This document shows, in pieces, positions 1 to 7,206 of a stretch of DNA of 12,779 nt. Position 1 is the first letter of the stretch. Every line of letters begins with the position of its first letter. The notes beneath the pieces are model-generated. The model searched no databases and had not been told where the DNA came from. It worked only from the letters and a program-made list of their open reading frames with translations. This stretch comes from JAABRE01 sp964413275 (GTDB lineage: Bacteria; Cyanobacteriota; Cyanobacteriia; Cyanobacteriales; JAABRE01). A program made the position numbers and the translations under genes. The stretch covers positions 1 to 12,779 of the forward strand of contig CAYPSO010000116.1 of assembly GCA_964413275.1 (NCBI GenBank), in the 5' to 3' direction.

Positions 1-55
1 AGACAACTTGAGTCAGTGAACCAAGAATCCCTCGTTTTTAGCGAGGGAGTGTCAA
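1..55 (+). mobile_element. Right end of an IS200/IS605-type element, with a possible tnpB tail
   Basis: A hairpin with arms CCCTCG (29-34) and CGAGGG (42-47) is preceded by AAGAAT and followed by AGTGTCAA. The same layout, AAGAATCCC, hairpin, GGGAGTATGTCAA, occurs on the minus strand at 9162-9206 next to a clear tnpB, so this is read as the right end of a related element whose body lies upstream of the window. Frame 1 from base 1 reads RQLESVNQES..., resembling the ESVKQ stretch near the C-terminus of the second tnpB, so bases 1 to about 50 may encode a TnpB tail. That frame has no stop inside the element (first TGA at 112-114), so the tail is tentative. The boundary is placed at TCAA, base 55, by analogy with the cleavage site of this superfamily. 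Confidence 0.6.
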
Positions 56-56
56 A

Positions 57-338
57 GGTGCTTATATGCGTAAAGCTAATCTGGCAGGAGCATCTTGTAA
101 ATATGGTAATTTGAGTGAAGCTACTCTTTTTCATGCTAAAATGTCTAAAATCGACTTACATAATAGCATTTTGGTAAAAACGAAACTAAATTATGCTCGT
201 TTAGAAAATTCTAATTTATATGGAGTAGATTTTTCTAAAAGTTTTGTAAAAGGAGCAATTTTTACTGATGCTAATGGTTTAACTAATGAGCAGAAAAAAT
301 GGTTAAAGAAAAATGGTGCTTTAAATGTTCCTCGTTAG
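57..338 (+). pseudogene. Pentapeptide-repeat protein gene, 5' end removed by the IS
   Basis: The frame shows tandem pentapeptide repeats of the A(D/N)LXX type (AYMRK, ANLAG, ASCKY, GNLSE, ATLFH, AKMSK, IDLHN, SILVK, TKLNY, ARLEN, SNLYG, VDFSK, SFVKG, AIFTD) followed by a short basic tail ending NVPR. Such repeats fold into a right-handed quadrilateral beta-helix; the cellular role is unknown for most cyanobacterial members. An ATG at 66 would give 90 residues, but the repeat register continues upstream as G-A-Y up to base 57, directly against the IS end. The ATG is therefore probably an internal methionine of a longer gene. No ribosome binding site precedes it and no signal peptide or membrane segment is present. 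A shortened protein starting at 66 could still be made, but a remnant is more likely. Confidence 0.7.
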
Positions 339-352
339 TTACAGCAGTTTTC

Positions 353-372
353 GTTTCCTAATAATGGGAAAC
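353..372. terminator. Possible bidirectional terminator hairpin
   Basis: GTTTCC (353-358) and GGAAAC (367-372) form a 6-bp stem with an 8-nt loop in the 82-bp gap between two convergent genes. There is no proper T tract on either side, so the call rests on position and pairing only. Confidence 0.3.
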
Positions 373-420
373 TTGCATTTAAGGGACTTAAGGAATCTTA
401 CAAAAATAAAAATTAAAAAA

Positions 421-1938
421 TTACCAAGAATGCAAAGCTCGTAATTGAGGAGTTTTCTTTAATTGATGAGTTTCCATACGAGTCAAAACATCGTCAAGAA
501 TCGTAATAGCTTCAGCAATATAAGCACCTTTATTAAGCATCACACATTCTGCTCGCTCCGCCATAGCTGCATCAGTAATTTCCGCTCGTGAGGGAATACC
601 TTTTTTAACAAGATTTTCTAAAACCTGAGTTGCCCAAATCACAGGAATATGAGCTGCTTCACAAAGCCAAAGAATTTCTTCCTGCATTTCCGCTAAACGT
701 TGATAACCAATTTCTACGGCTAAATCACCCCTAGCAATCATTACCGCAAAAGGTTGTTTACCAGCAGCATGAACAATCAATTCAGGCAAATTTTTTACTG
801 CTTCAGGAGTCTCAATTTTGGCAACAATTGCGGGTTTGCGCCAATTTTCTCCTAAACGAGCTTGCAATTCTAACTGTAACAATTCAATGTCAGTAGCTGT
901 CTGTACGAAGGAGTAACCAATAATATCAGCATGAGTAGCAACAAAATCAAGGTCTTGCCTATCTTTATTGGTTAAAGGACTAAGATTAAGGATAGTCTCA
1001 GGAAAATTAATGCCTTTATCCGTGCGTAATTTTTCTCCTTTAGGACGAGCGTGAGTAATATTTAAAAGTATTCCCCCTGGTAATAATGACTCAACTTGAG
1101 CGCCAATTTTACCATCATCAATCCATACTTTTGTCCCTATTTCTAATTGGCTCAAAATATCTGGAATTGTACAGTTGGCTTGAAAAACATTTTCATCAGC
1201 ATTGATAGGCAAATCCGAAGTTAATAAAATCTTATCTCCTTGATGTAAAAGGTGTTTATTTTTAGGTAACAAAACTTTGCCTAAACGAGGTTTAGGACCG
1301 CCAATATCCATTAAAATTTTACAAAAATGCCCTGTTTCCTGTTCTGCTTCATGGAGATGGGCAATCATCCTTGACCAATGCTCAGGAGTATCATGGGCGC
1401 AATTAATACGGGCACAATTCATACCTCGTTGCAGTAAATCTTTAACAAATTCGTAATCATAGGCAGCTTCTGTTGGCAGAGTTACCATAATTCTCACTTG
1501 ACGATGCCCAGGGGGCTTACCAAAAACTTCTTCTGTGTGATTGTTGAGGAGACGATCGCCTGCAAAAAATGCTTCTAAAGAGGGATGAGGCGGTAATATG
1601 GATGATTTTTGCTGACAAACTGCTCCTAAAGTTGCGATCGCTGCATCTAAGTTGGGCATTACTCGTGTTTCTATTCGTCCTAGTGAAGATAAGCCCCAAG
1701 GCATCAGTGCCTCTTGTAAGGTACGTAGATCGTGTCGTCTTAAAGCTAGATAATATGATAAATTGGTTGCACTTTCAATAAATGTTGGACGTTCAATCAA
1801 AGACTGCCATTGAGTAAATATTTTTTTACCTTCCTGCATAACAATTTGACGGAGTCTTTGCAGATTATTGAGTAGGGTTTGTGACTCTACTAATTCTGAT
1901 TGACATAAATTTCTCTGGTATGAAGTGGAGATTAACAT
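421..1938 (-). CDS. Atypical pyruvate kinase: barrel and B domain, no C-terminal domain
   Basis: Pyruvate kinase catalyses phosphoenolpyruvate plus ADP to pyruvate plus ATP, the last step of cytosolic glycolysis. In this 505-residue protein the kinase barrel starts near residue 147 (GMNCARIN with R177 and N179), is split by a B domain at about 222-300, and continues through KGINFPETILNLS (308-320), the KIE motif (K374, E376), ARGDL (D405), ATQ (T437) and RAEITDAA, ending shortly after 490. The usual C-terminal allosteric domain is absent, and about 145 residues of no family I recognise precede the barrel. The family motif D-T-K-G-P-E-I-R reads D211-I-G-G-P-K216-P-R218, and the potassium-site serine is A181. 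Lysine at the Glu117 position is known from potassium-independent pyruvate kinases. The catalytic residues are kept, so activity is likely but unproven. The start is an ATG with only a weak ribosome binding site. Confidence 0.82.
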   Translation of the reverse strand: MLISTSYQRNLCQSELVESQTLLNNLQRLRQIVMQEGKKIFTQWQSLIERPTFIESATNLSYYLALRRHDLRTLQEALMPWGLSSLGRIETRVMPNLDAAIATLGAVCQQKSSILPPHPSLEAFFAGDRLLNNHTEEVFGKPPGHRQVRIMVTLPTEAAYDYEFVKDLLQRGMNCARINCAHDTPEHWSRMIAHLHEAEQETGHFCKILMDIGGPKPRLGKVLLPKNKHLLHQGDKILLTSDLPINADENVFQANCTIPDILSQLEIGTKVWIDDGKIGAQVESLLPGGILLNITHARPKGEKLRTDKGINFPETILNLSPLTNKDRQDLDFVATHADIIGYSFVQTATDIELLQLELQARLGENWRKPAIVAKIETPEAVKNLPELIVHAAGKQPFAVMIARGDLAVEIGYQRLAEMQEEILWLCEAAHIPVIWATQVLENLVKKGIPSRAEITDAAMAERAECVMLNKGAYIAEAITILDDVLTRMETHQLKKTPQLRALHSW

Positions 1939-1955
1939 AATTGATCATTCCCAGA

Positions 1956-1997
1956 ACTTTAACCTACACTTAAACAATAAAACTTGTAGGTTAAAGT
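1956..1997. promoter_or_regulatory. Perfect 13-bp inverted repeat in the pyruvate kinase leader
   Basis: ACTTTAACCTACA (1956-1968) and TGTAGGTTAAAGT (1985-1997) are exact reverse complements separated by 16 nt, ending 18 bp before the pyruvate kinase start codon at 1938. It could be a two-site operator, a leader RNA hairpin, or the transcription end of the upstream gene; no T tract follows on the minus strand, which argues against a simple terminator. A weaker AT-rich repeat, AAGATAA (1999-2005) and TTATCTT (2015-2021), lies next to it. Confidence 0.55.
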
Positions 1998-2073
1998 AAA
2001 GATAAGAAACTTTTTTATCTTAATATTTATTGATGAATTGTCTTATAACTTAATTATTAATTTATTTCTTGAG

Positions 2074-2604
2074 CTAACGTGCATTATTTACGACCCAATT
2101 TAATTTAACTTCTGCTAATTTTAACTCGTCTTTTAGACTATCTTCAATTCCTTTTTCTTTTAATTCTATTTCCTCTAAATCGCTATTTTCTCCTAAGCGT
2201 TGTATGGTATTGTGCATTCTTTCAGCTAAACACATGGAAGTGAAACGATAAAAACGGGCTGCAAATCCAGTATTCCATTGTAGTCTAGAGGTTAGTTCTA
2301 AACGGGGAATGTTTAATACTACTGAAGTTTCGATCGCCTTTACTGTTGCTAAGGTTGGCCGAGGTATAATATAAGATATTTCTCCGATAACTTCTCCCAT
2401 GGAAACTTTTGCTATTTCTTCATTATTTAATGCTTTTAATAAAACACTAAAAGTACCACTGAGAACGATGTAAAGAGCATTAATTCTTGAACCTTCATGA
2501 ATTAAAACTTCTTCAGGTTTAACTATTTGTTTATGTGCAACCTTTAACAGCCAATCTAAATCATCATTATCTAATTGACTAAATAATAATAAGGCTTTGC
2601 TCAT
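2074..2604 (-). CDS. Stand-alone cyclic nucleotide-binding domain protein
   Basis: The 176-residue protein consists of one cNMP-binding (CRP-type) beta-barrel at about residues 5-130 followed by a charged helical tail (about 140-165) rich in Glu and Lys. The phosphate-binding cassette reads GEVIGEISYIIPRPTLATV, with G74, E75, R82 and A86-T87, the pattern expected for real ligand binding. There is no helix-turn-helix, so it is not a CRP/FNR transcription factor, and no kinase or channel domain is attached; it probably works as a small sensor on a partner. Translation starts at an ATG behind a strong AAAGGAG site with 6-nt spacing. It lies 135 bp upstream of the pyruvate kinase gene on the same strand. 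The ligand (cAMP or cGMP) cannot be told from sequence. Confidence 0.8.
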   Translation of the reverse strand: MSKALLLFSQLDNDDLDWLLKVAHKQIVKPEEVLIHEGSRINALYIVLSGTFSVLLKALNNEEIAKVSMGEVIGEISYIIPRPTLATVKAIETSVVLNIPRLELTSRLQWNTGFAARFYRFTSMCLAERMHNTIQRLGENSDLEEIELKEKGIEDSLKDELKLAEVKLNWVVNNAR

Positions 2605-2955
2605 AATAATCTCCTTTAAGTTATTTTTTGTTAATTTTCTTGAAAAGAATATACTAAATTAAATTGTGTTGGTAAACATATTTTTTTTGATTAACCGCAG
2701 AGGCGGTGAGACCCCGCGACGACGAAAGTCGCAAGGGAATGCTCACCAAGAGGGACGCACGGAGAAGAAAGAGAAAAGTTTACAAATCATTTAGAAACGC
2801 TATATACATGATTACTAATCATATTACATAGGTGATTTGAATTATATTAATTGTTGTAACAAATTAGCAAGTATGAAGGTTGTTTTTAGCTAATTTTTTG
2901 ATTATTTTTCTAGAAAATAATTTATAATTCTCTATATTTATTAAATTCAAAGATA
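2605..2955. other. 351-bp intergenic region between divergent genes
   Basis: This stretch separates the divergent cNMP gene (minus) and NlpC/P60 gene (plus). It is AT-rich except for a GC-rich block at about 2693-2770 that carries a nested palindrome (listed separately) between purine-rich sequences CGCAGAGG and GGAGAAGAAAGAG. A TATAAT at 2923-2928, 39 bp before the GTG start at 2968, is a possible -10 box; the best -35 candidate, TTGATT (2898-2903), is 19 bp away, so the promoter is weakly supported. I see no open reading frame of substance here. Confidence 0.5.
2705..2747. repeat. GC-rich nested palindrome with GAAA loop
   Basis: The outer arms GGTGAG (2705-2710) and CTCACC (2742-2747) enclose CCC (2713-2715) pairing with GGG (2735-2737), and GCGAC (2716-2720) pairing with GTCGC (2728-2732). 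An alternative inner register, CGAC-GAAA-GTCG (2719-2730), closes on a GNRA-type tetraloop. The block is strongly GC-rich inside AT-rich DNA. It could be a dispersed repeat or small MITE, or encode a structured RNA. I do not recognise it as a tRNA, a known riboswitch or a group II intron domain. Confidence 0.5.
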
Positions 2956-2967
2956 TTGAGATTATTT

Positions 2968-3684
2968 GTGAACTATTTAGAATTATTACCTAAATCTTTT
3001 AGCGGTGAATATTATTGTAATACTGACCTAAATTTATATGATTCTCCATTGTGCGAAGAATTAGCTACTCAAGCAGCAAAAGGCAGACAATTGCGTATTT
3101 TAGCCCAAGATGCTGACTGTGACGCTATTAAAATTTGTTTATCTGAAGATAAATATGCTGCTTGGCTACCTATCGAGCAACTTCAACACTTACAACCTGC
3201 GTCTCAATCTTATCAGGCAACTCCTATTTTTCGTGAAGAAATTAAATTAAAATTACCGCAAGTTATTGCTTTTACCAAAGTAGCTCAATCAAAAGACAAT
3301 TATTATTTATGGGGTGGCACTCTTAGCCCCAATTATGATTGTTCTGGTTTAATACAAGCCGCATTTTCTGCTTCTGGGATTTGGCTGCCGAGAGATTCTT
3401 ATCAACAAGCTGATTTTACTAAATCTATTACTAAAGAAGAATTATTACCGGGGGATTTAATCTTTTTTGCGACCACTAAAGCAAGAATTAATCATGTTGC
3501 TCTATATTTAGGAGATAATTATTATATTCATAGTTCTGGTAAAGAACACGGGCGCAACGGTATCGGTATTGATCGCCTTGACAATAATGGCGATGCTGTG
3601 ACTAACTTTTATTATCAATATTTATGTCAATACGGTAGAGTAATGAACAATTTCTTACAATCCATTGATAATGAACAGCCATAA
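2968..3684 (+). CDS. NlpC/P60 peptidoglycan endopeptidase with N-terminal SH3b domain
   Basis: Cysteine peptidase of the cyanobacterial gamma-D-glutamyl-L-diamino acid endopeptidase group (Anabaena and Nostoc enzymes of known structure), which cleaves murein tripeptides in wall recycling. From the GTG start it has 238 residues: an SH3b-like domain at about 10-80 (SGEYYCNTDLNLYDSP onward), then NlpC/P60 from about 95. The catalytic Cys lies in NYDCSGL (C125), the first His in INHVALYLG (H176) and the second in YIHSSG (H188). No signal peptide is present, so it probably acts in the cytoplasm. No ATG is available: the frame can start at TTG 2956 or GTG 2968, and GTG is preferred because GAG lies 7 nt before it and the length fits the family. 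It overlaps the next gene by 14 bp, indicating translational coupling. Confidence 0.87.
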   Translation: MNYLELLPKSFSGEYYCNTDLNLYDSPLCEELATQAAKGRQLRILAQDADCDAIKICLSEDKYAAWLPIEQLQHLQPASQSYQATPIFREEIKLKLPQVIAFTKVAQSKDNYYLWGGTLSPNYDCSGLIQAAFSASGIWLPRDSYQQADFTKSITKEELLPGDLIFFATTKARINHVALYLGDNYYIHSSGKEHGRNGIGIDRLDNNGDAVTNFYYQYLCQYGRVMNNFLQSIDNEQP

Positions 3685-4693
3685 CTTGACTGCTAACCAC
3701 TCGCCATCAAATCTCGAACATCAACTATTAAAGGATTTGGATGTTTCTTTAGTTGTACCAATTTACAACGAAGTGGAAAGTTTGCCCCATTTAATTGAAG
3801 AAATTGCTCAAGCAATGATTCCACAGCAACTAAGTTATGAAATTATTTGTATTGATGATGGCTCAACTGATGGCTCAACTGAATTATTAAAAAAGATAGC
3901 CCAAAGTCGCAACGATGTCTGTGCTATTATCCTCCGTCGTAATTATGGTCAAACTCCAGCTATGGCTGCGGGTTTTAAAAATGCTAGGGGTAAGGTAATT
4001 ATCTCCCTTGATGCCGACTTGCAAAACGATCCAGTTGATATTCCCTTACTTTTAAATAAACTAGATGAAGGTTACGATTTGGTTAGTGGTTGGCGTAAAC
4101 ATCGTCAAGATAATACTTTAACTCGACTAATTCCTTCAAAAATTGCTAATTGGTTAATTGCCGAAGTGACTGGGGTTAAATTACACGATTATGGTTGCTC
4201 TCTTAAAGCCTATCGTAGTGAAGTTTTAGCGGATTTGAATCTTTATGGAGAATTACATCGTTTTATCCCAGCTTTAGCTTTTATTGAGGGGGCAAAAATT
4301 ACGGAAATACCGATTAGTCACCATCCTCGTCGTTTTGGTCAAAGTAAGTATGGTTTAGGGCGTACTTTTCGGGTATTGATGGATTTATTAACCATTTGGT
4401 TTATGAAAAAATTTCTGACTCGGCCAATGCACGTTTTTGGCTCTGTAGGTTTAATTTTTATTTTTGCTGGTTTTGCCTTGGGCAGTTATCTTACTTTCCT
4501 CAAATTAGCTTTGGGAGAAAGTATTGGTGATAGGCCTTTATTACTTTTAGTCGTTATTTTCCTTTTAACAGGTGTTCAGTTATTTTCCTTTGGACTTTTA
4601 GCAGAATTGTTAATGAGAACCTATCATGAGTCTCAGGGAAGGCCTATATATAGAATCAGGGAATTGATTGGTGGGAATGTTAAGAATCATTAA
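3671..4693 (+). CDS. GtrB-like polyisoprenyl-phosphate glycosyltransferase (GT2)
   Basis: GT-A fold glycosyltransferase of the DPMS/GtrB group, expected to move a hexose from a nucleotide sugar to a polyprenyl phosphate at the cytoplasmic membrane face, giving a lipid-linked donor for surface glycans. From ATG 3671 it has 340 residues. Visible are VVPIYNEVESL (about 28-38), IDDGSTDGS (about 61-69), the metal-binding DADLQND (D114, D116) and the GQSKYG stretch (about 223-228) before two C-terminal membrane segments (about 256-278 and 289-314). Synechocystis GtrB is the structural model for this architecture. A TTG at 3665 also opens the frame, but the ATG two codons on is the likelier start. 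It begins inside the endopeptidase gene, so the two are probably co-transcribed. The sugar transferred cannot be read from sequence. Confidence 0.88.
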   Translation: MNSHNLTANHSPSNLEHQLLKDLDVSLVVPIYNEVESLPHLIEEIAQAMIPQQLSYEIICIDDGSTDGSTELLKKIAQSRNDVCAIILRRNYGQTPAMAAGFKNARGKVIISLDADLQNDPVDIPLLLNKLDEGYDLVSGWRKHRQDNTLTRLIPSKIANWLIAEVTGVKLHDYGCSLKAYRSEVLADLNLYGELHRFIPALAFIEGAKITEIPISHHPRRFGQSKYGLGRTFRVLMDLLTIWFMKKFLTRPMHVFGSVGLIFIFAGFALGSYLTFLKLALGESIGDRPLLLLVVIFLLTGVQLFSFGLLAELLMRTYHESQGRPIYRIRELIGGNVKNH

Positions 4694-4735
4694 GATAGAT
4701 TAAGATCGTAGTAATCAACAGACAACGATGATTAA

Positions 4736-5986
4736 ATGAAGACTTTGCTCTCTCTCAAACCATCAACCCGCTACAGTTTAATAATTTTATTTGCGACAGG
4801 TTTATTATTTTGGACTAGTACAACTTGTTTATTACCTGTTCTTCCCGCTTATATTGAAGATATTGGAGGAACAACCCAACAAGTAGGTTTAGTCATGGGA
4901 TGTTTTGCCATTGGTTTATTGGCTTCCCGTACTTGGTTAGGCTGGTTAGCTGATGCTCACAGTCGTAAATTAGTGATCGTTATCGGTACTATTGTTGTTT
5001 TTCTTGCCCCTTTAGGTTATTTATTTGCTAAATCTATCCCTATTTTGATGGCATTTCGAGCCTTTCATGGCATTAGTATTGCTGCATTTACCACTGGATA
5101 TAGTACCTTAGTTATCGATTTAGCTCCAAGTAAAAAAAGGGGAGAAATTATTGGTTACATGAGTTTAGTTGTACCCATCGGAATGTCTGTAGGACCTGCT
5201 TTAGGCGGTTTTTTACAAACTGCTGCGGGTTATACAATTTTGTTTATTGTTTCGGCTTCTTGCGGTTTTATTTCTTTCATGTTGGCTCTGAAAGTTAGAG
5301 AAGATAAACCACAAATTAGTGTACAAAAAACTCTCAATATTACTAATAATAATAGTCGTCCTTATTCAGAATTATTGCAAGAACGTTCTTTAATAGTTCC
5401 GGGTTTAATTTTATTATTAATAGGATTATTATTTGGCACATTAATAACATTTTTACCTTTATATATTCGTGCCGAAAATATAGCTTTAAATCCTGGTTTA
5501 TTTTATACAGCAGCAGGTATTTCTAGTTTTTCAGTCAGAATATTTACGGGGAGAGCTTCTGATATTTTTGGTCGAGGATTATTTATTACTGTCAGTCTTG
5601 TTTTTTATGCGATCGCAATGATTCTTTTAGCTATTGCTCAAAATCCTGTTTCTTTTTTAATTGCAGCTATAGCAGAAGGTGCATCGGGTGGAATTTTAAT
5701 TCCGATGATGATTGCTTTAATATCAGATCGATCCTTTGCTAATGAAAGGGGTAAAGTTACATCTTTATGTGTGGGTGGATTTGATTTAGGAATTGCCCTG
5801 GCAGGGCCAATTTTAGGTTCTTTATCCTTGATTATGAACTATAGTGAAATGTTTTATCTTGCCTCTGGATTTGCCATCGTTGGACTTTTTATATTTTTAA
5901 CTCAATCTAGTAAAAATATAAATCATTCTTGGCGTTTTGCCCTAGGAAAAGAAGAAGATTTATATGCTTTATTGAATAAGAATTAG
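4736..5986 (+). CDS. Major facilitator superfamily transporter, drug:H+ antiporter type
   Basis: The 416-residue protein has about twelve hydrophobic segments with a polar central loop at about 187-215, the usual 6+6 layout. MFS motif A is GWLADAHSRK (69-78) after the second segment, repeated in the second half as GRASDIFGRG (272-281). Motif B has R108 and G112 in segment four. The antiporter motif C is GMSVGPALGG (149-158) in segment five, which marks exporters of the DHA1 kind. The substrate cannot be inferred. It starts 42 bp after the glycosyltransferase stop with no strong ribosome binding site, and may belong to the same transcript. A short C-terminal tail after residue 390 is cytoplasmic. 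Confidence 0.85.
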   Translation: MKTLLSLKPSTRYSLIILFATGLLFWTSTTCLLPVLPAYIEDIGGTTQQVGLVMGCFAIGLLASRTWLGWLADAHSRKLVIVIGTIVVFLAPLGYLFAKSIPILMAFRAFHGISIAAFTTGYSTLVIDLAPSKKRGEIIGYMSLVVPIGMSVGPALGGFLQTAAGYTILFIVSASCGFISFMLALKVREDKPQISVQKTLNITNNNSRPYSELLQERSLIVPGLILLLIGLLFGTLITFLPLYIRAENIALNPGLFYTAAGISSFSVRIFTGRASDIFGRGLFITVSLVFYAIAMILLAIAQNPVSFLIAAIAEGASGGILIPMMIALISDRSFANERGKVTSLCVGGFDLGIALAGPILGSLSLIMNYSEMFYLASGFAIVGLFIFLTQSSKNINHSWRFALGKEEDLYALLNKN

Positions 5987-6202
5987 GATTGGCTGAATAA
6001 AGATGGAATCCTTAATAGATAAGACTTCCAGCCTTTTTTTCCGAAAAAAGTGCAAAGTTTTTGGAGATTGGCATCGAAAATGCTTGCATTTTTCCCACTT
6101 AGAGCCCCAAACTCTTGCCTGTTGCCTGTTGCCTATCCTAACCAGCCAACTTATTCAGCAAGCCCGAATTAGGATTCAGATGGGCATTACCCACCTTAGT
6201 AA
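5987..6202. other. Convergent gap with repeat debris and possible terminators
   Basis: The gap lies between the 3' ends of the MFS gene (plus) and the DUF1995 gene (minus). It holds GGCTG (5991-5995) with CAGCC (6029-6033) running into seven T residues, and CTTTTTT/AAAAAAG arms at 6033-6050 with a TCCG loop; either could end MFS transcription. Further on are AAAATGC/GCATTTT arms (6077-6092), a heptamer tract at 6115-6135 and TGGG-CATTA-CCCA (6181-6193). A 68-codon frame at 6003-6209 runs through these repeats and is not credible as a gene. Confidence 0.45.
6115..6135 (+). repeat. Short tandem heptamer repeat, 3 x TTGCCT(G/A)
   Basis: Three consecutive heptamers TTGCCTG, TTGCCTG and TTGCCTA. 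Heptameric short tandem repeats of this kind are common in cyanobacterial intergenic DNA. Confidence 0.75.
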
Positions 6203-6946
6203 TTATTGACTTAAAGCATTTAAAAATCGTTGTAAATTAGTCATTAAACCGGGCTTTTTAATATTTTTTTGTGATTGCTTATTCTCAGGATTAGGTTCAA
6301 TAGCTTGGGCAATAATTCTGTCTAAATATTCTCCCACGGGTTTGTGTTTTTCTTGAGCAATCAACTTATAATCTTCTTCATTATTTTCTAACCATACTTG
6401 CCAATTTGAGGGATGACAACGATAAAGAATCGCCCCCTCTAAAGGTCTCATATAATAGCAAGAATATAAAGTATTAATAAACCTTTCTCGTAATTGTCTC
6501 GCAGCATAACCAATACCCACAATTGACACATCCTCTAATTGAGGAATCAATAAAACTACGGGGCGGCCATTAGCTAAGTTGCATAATTTTTCTACTTGAG
6601 ACACTTCCACCGATGAGGGACATACTACTAAAAAAACCTCATCAGCATCACTAATTTTCATTTCTACAGGGGTGCGACTTGTACCGATGTCTGTAATCCC
6701 AAATGGAACTTCTCCCCAGTTGCGACGGGCTAAGGCAGCAGCACCAGTATCAGGAAAAAGCACCTTTAAACCAGAACCATAATTGGCAAAAATAGAGGTA
6801 AATTCTAGAGCCAAATTTTCCGCCTTCAGGGCAATTTCAGGAAAAACTAATTCAACTTGTACTCTTTCGATACCATCATTTAAAGCAGCTAAGGTAGCTT
6901 CTTTGGCTTGAACAATAGTTTCCTCGAAACTTTTGGGTAATGACAT
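6203..6946 (-). CDS. DUF1995 domain protein (LPA3-like)
   Basis: The 247-residue soluble protein shows the DUF1995 pattern: a start of SLPKSFEETIVQAKEAT, then VQVELVFPEI (about 30-39), VLFPDTGAAALARR (62-75), a central VFLVVCPSSVEVSQVE (104-119), RPVVLLIPQLED (about 128-139) and the RLREF-like RQLRERFINTLYSCYYMRPLEGA region (about 150-172). In plants the domain occurs in LPA3, a chloroplast factor for photosystem II assembly. The cyanobacterial role is not established, and a link to photosystem II here is inference only. No signal peptide or membrane segment is visible. The C-terminus is basic and low-complexity (about 220-235). The start is ATG at 6946 without a clear ribosome binding site. 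It is transcribed divergently from ruvB. Confidence 0.75.
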   Translation of the reverse strand: MSLPKSFEETIVQAKEATLAALNDGIERVQVELVFPEIALKAENLALEFTSIFANYGSGLKVLFPDTGAAALARRNWGEVPFGITDIGTSRTPVEMKISDADEVFLVVCPSSVEVSQVEKLCNLANGRPVVLLIPQLEDVSIVGIGYAARQLRERFINTLYSCYYMRPLEGAILYRCHPSNWQVWLENNEEDYKLIAQEKHKPVGEYLDRIIAQAIEPNPENKQSQKNIKKPGLMTNLQRFLNALSQ

Positions 6947-7063
6947 AGGTTTGGATATTAACTAATCTTTCTAAAATTTGTTTTAAAATTAGGACTTGGA
7001 TTAAGTTTAACACTATGATATACCGAATCAGCATTTATACTTATACAACTAAGGTTACGCAAA

Positions 7064-7140
7064 TTAGTAGTTAGTAGTTAGTAGTTAGTAGTTAGTAGTC
7101 AGTAGTTAGTAGTTAGTAGTCAGTAGTTAGTATTCAGTAT
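7064..7140 (+). repeat. Heptamer array, 11 x TTAGTAG
   Basis: Eleven consecutive heptamers with consensus TTAGTAG. Seven are exact and the others vary as TCAGTAG, TTAGTAT or TCAGTAT. The array forms the left half of the MITE-like element. Its TTAG core is complementary to the CTAA core of the array that follows, so the two can pair imperfectly as a long hairpin. Confidence 0.85.
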
Positions 7141-7143
7141 TCG

Positions 7144-7206
7144 GCTAAAAGCTAATCGCTAAAAGCTAATCGCTAACAGCTAATCGCTAATTGCTAAAAG
7201 TTAATA
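7144..7206 (+). repeat. Heptamer array, 9 x GCTAA(A/T)N
   Basis: Nine heptamers, mostly alternating GCTAAAA and GCTAATC so that a 14-bp period is also visible. The last copy is degenerate (GTTAATA). The array forms the right half of the MITE-like element and ends three bases before its right terminal inverted repeat. Confidence 0.85.

Noticed and set aside
1517..1781. Open frames on both strands inside the pyruvate kinase gene
   Set aside because: They are shadows of a well-supported coding frame and have no domain content of their own.
2693..2773. tRNA or group II intron domain V
   Set aside because: There is no cloverleaf, no T-arm or acceptor pairing, and the stem lengths and bulge do not match domain V.
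6003..6209. 68-codon open frame after the MFS gene
   Set aside because: It runs through heptamer repeats and hairpins, has no family features and no ribosome binding site, and overlaps the 3' end of the DUF1995 gene.
7064..7206. CRISPR array
   Set aside because: The repeats are 7 bp and directly adjacent, with no unique spacers and no cas genes nearby.
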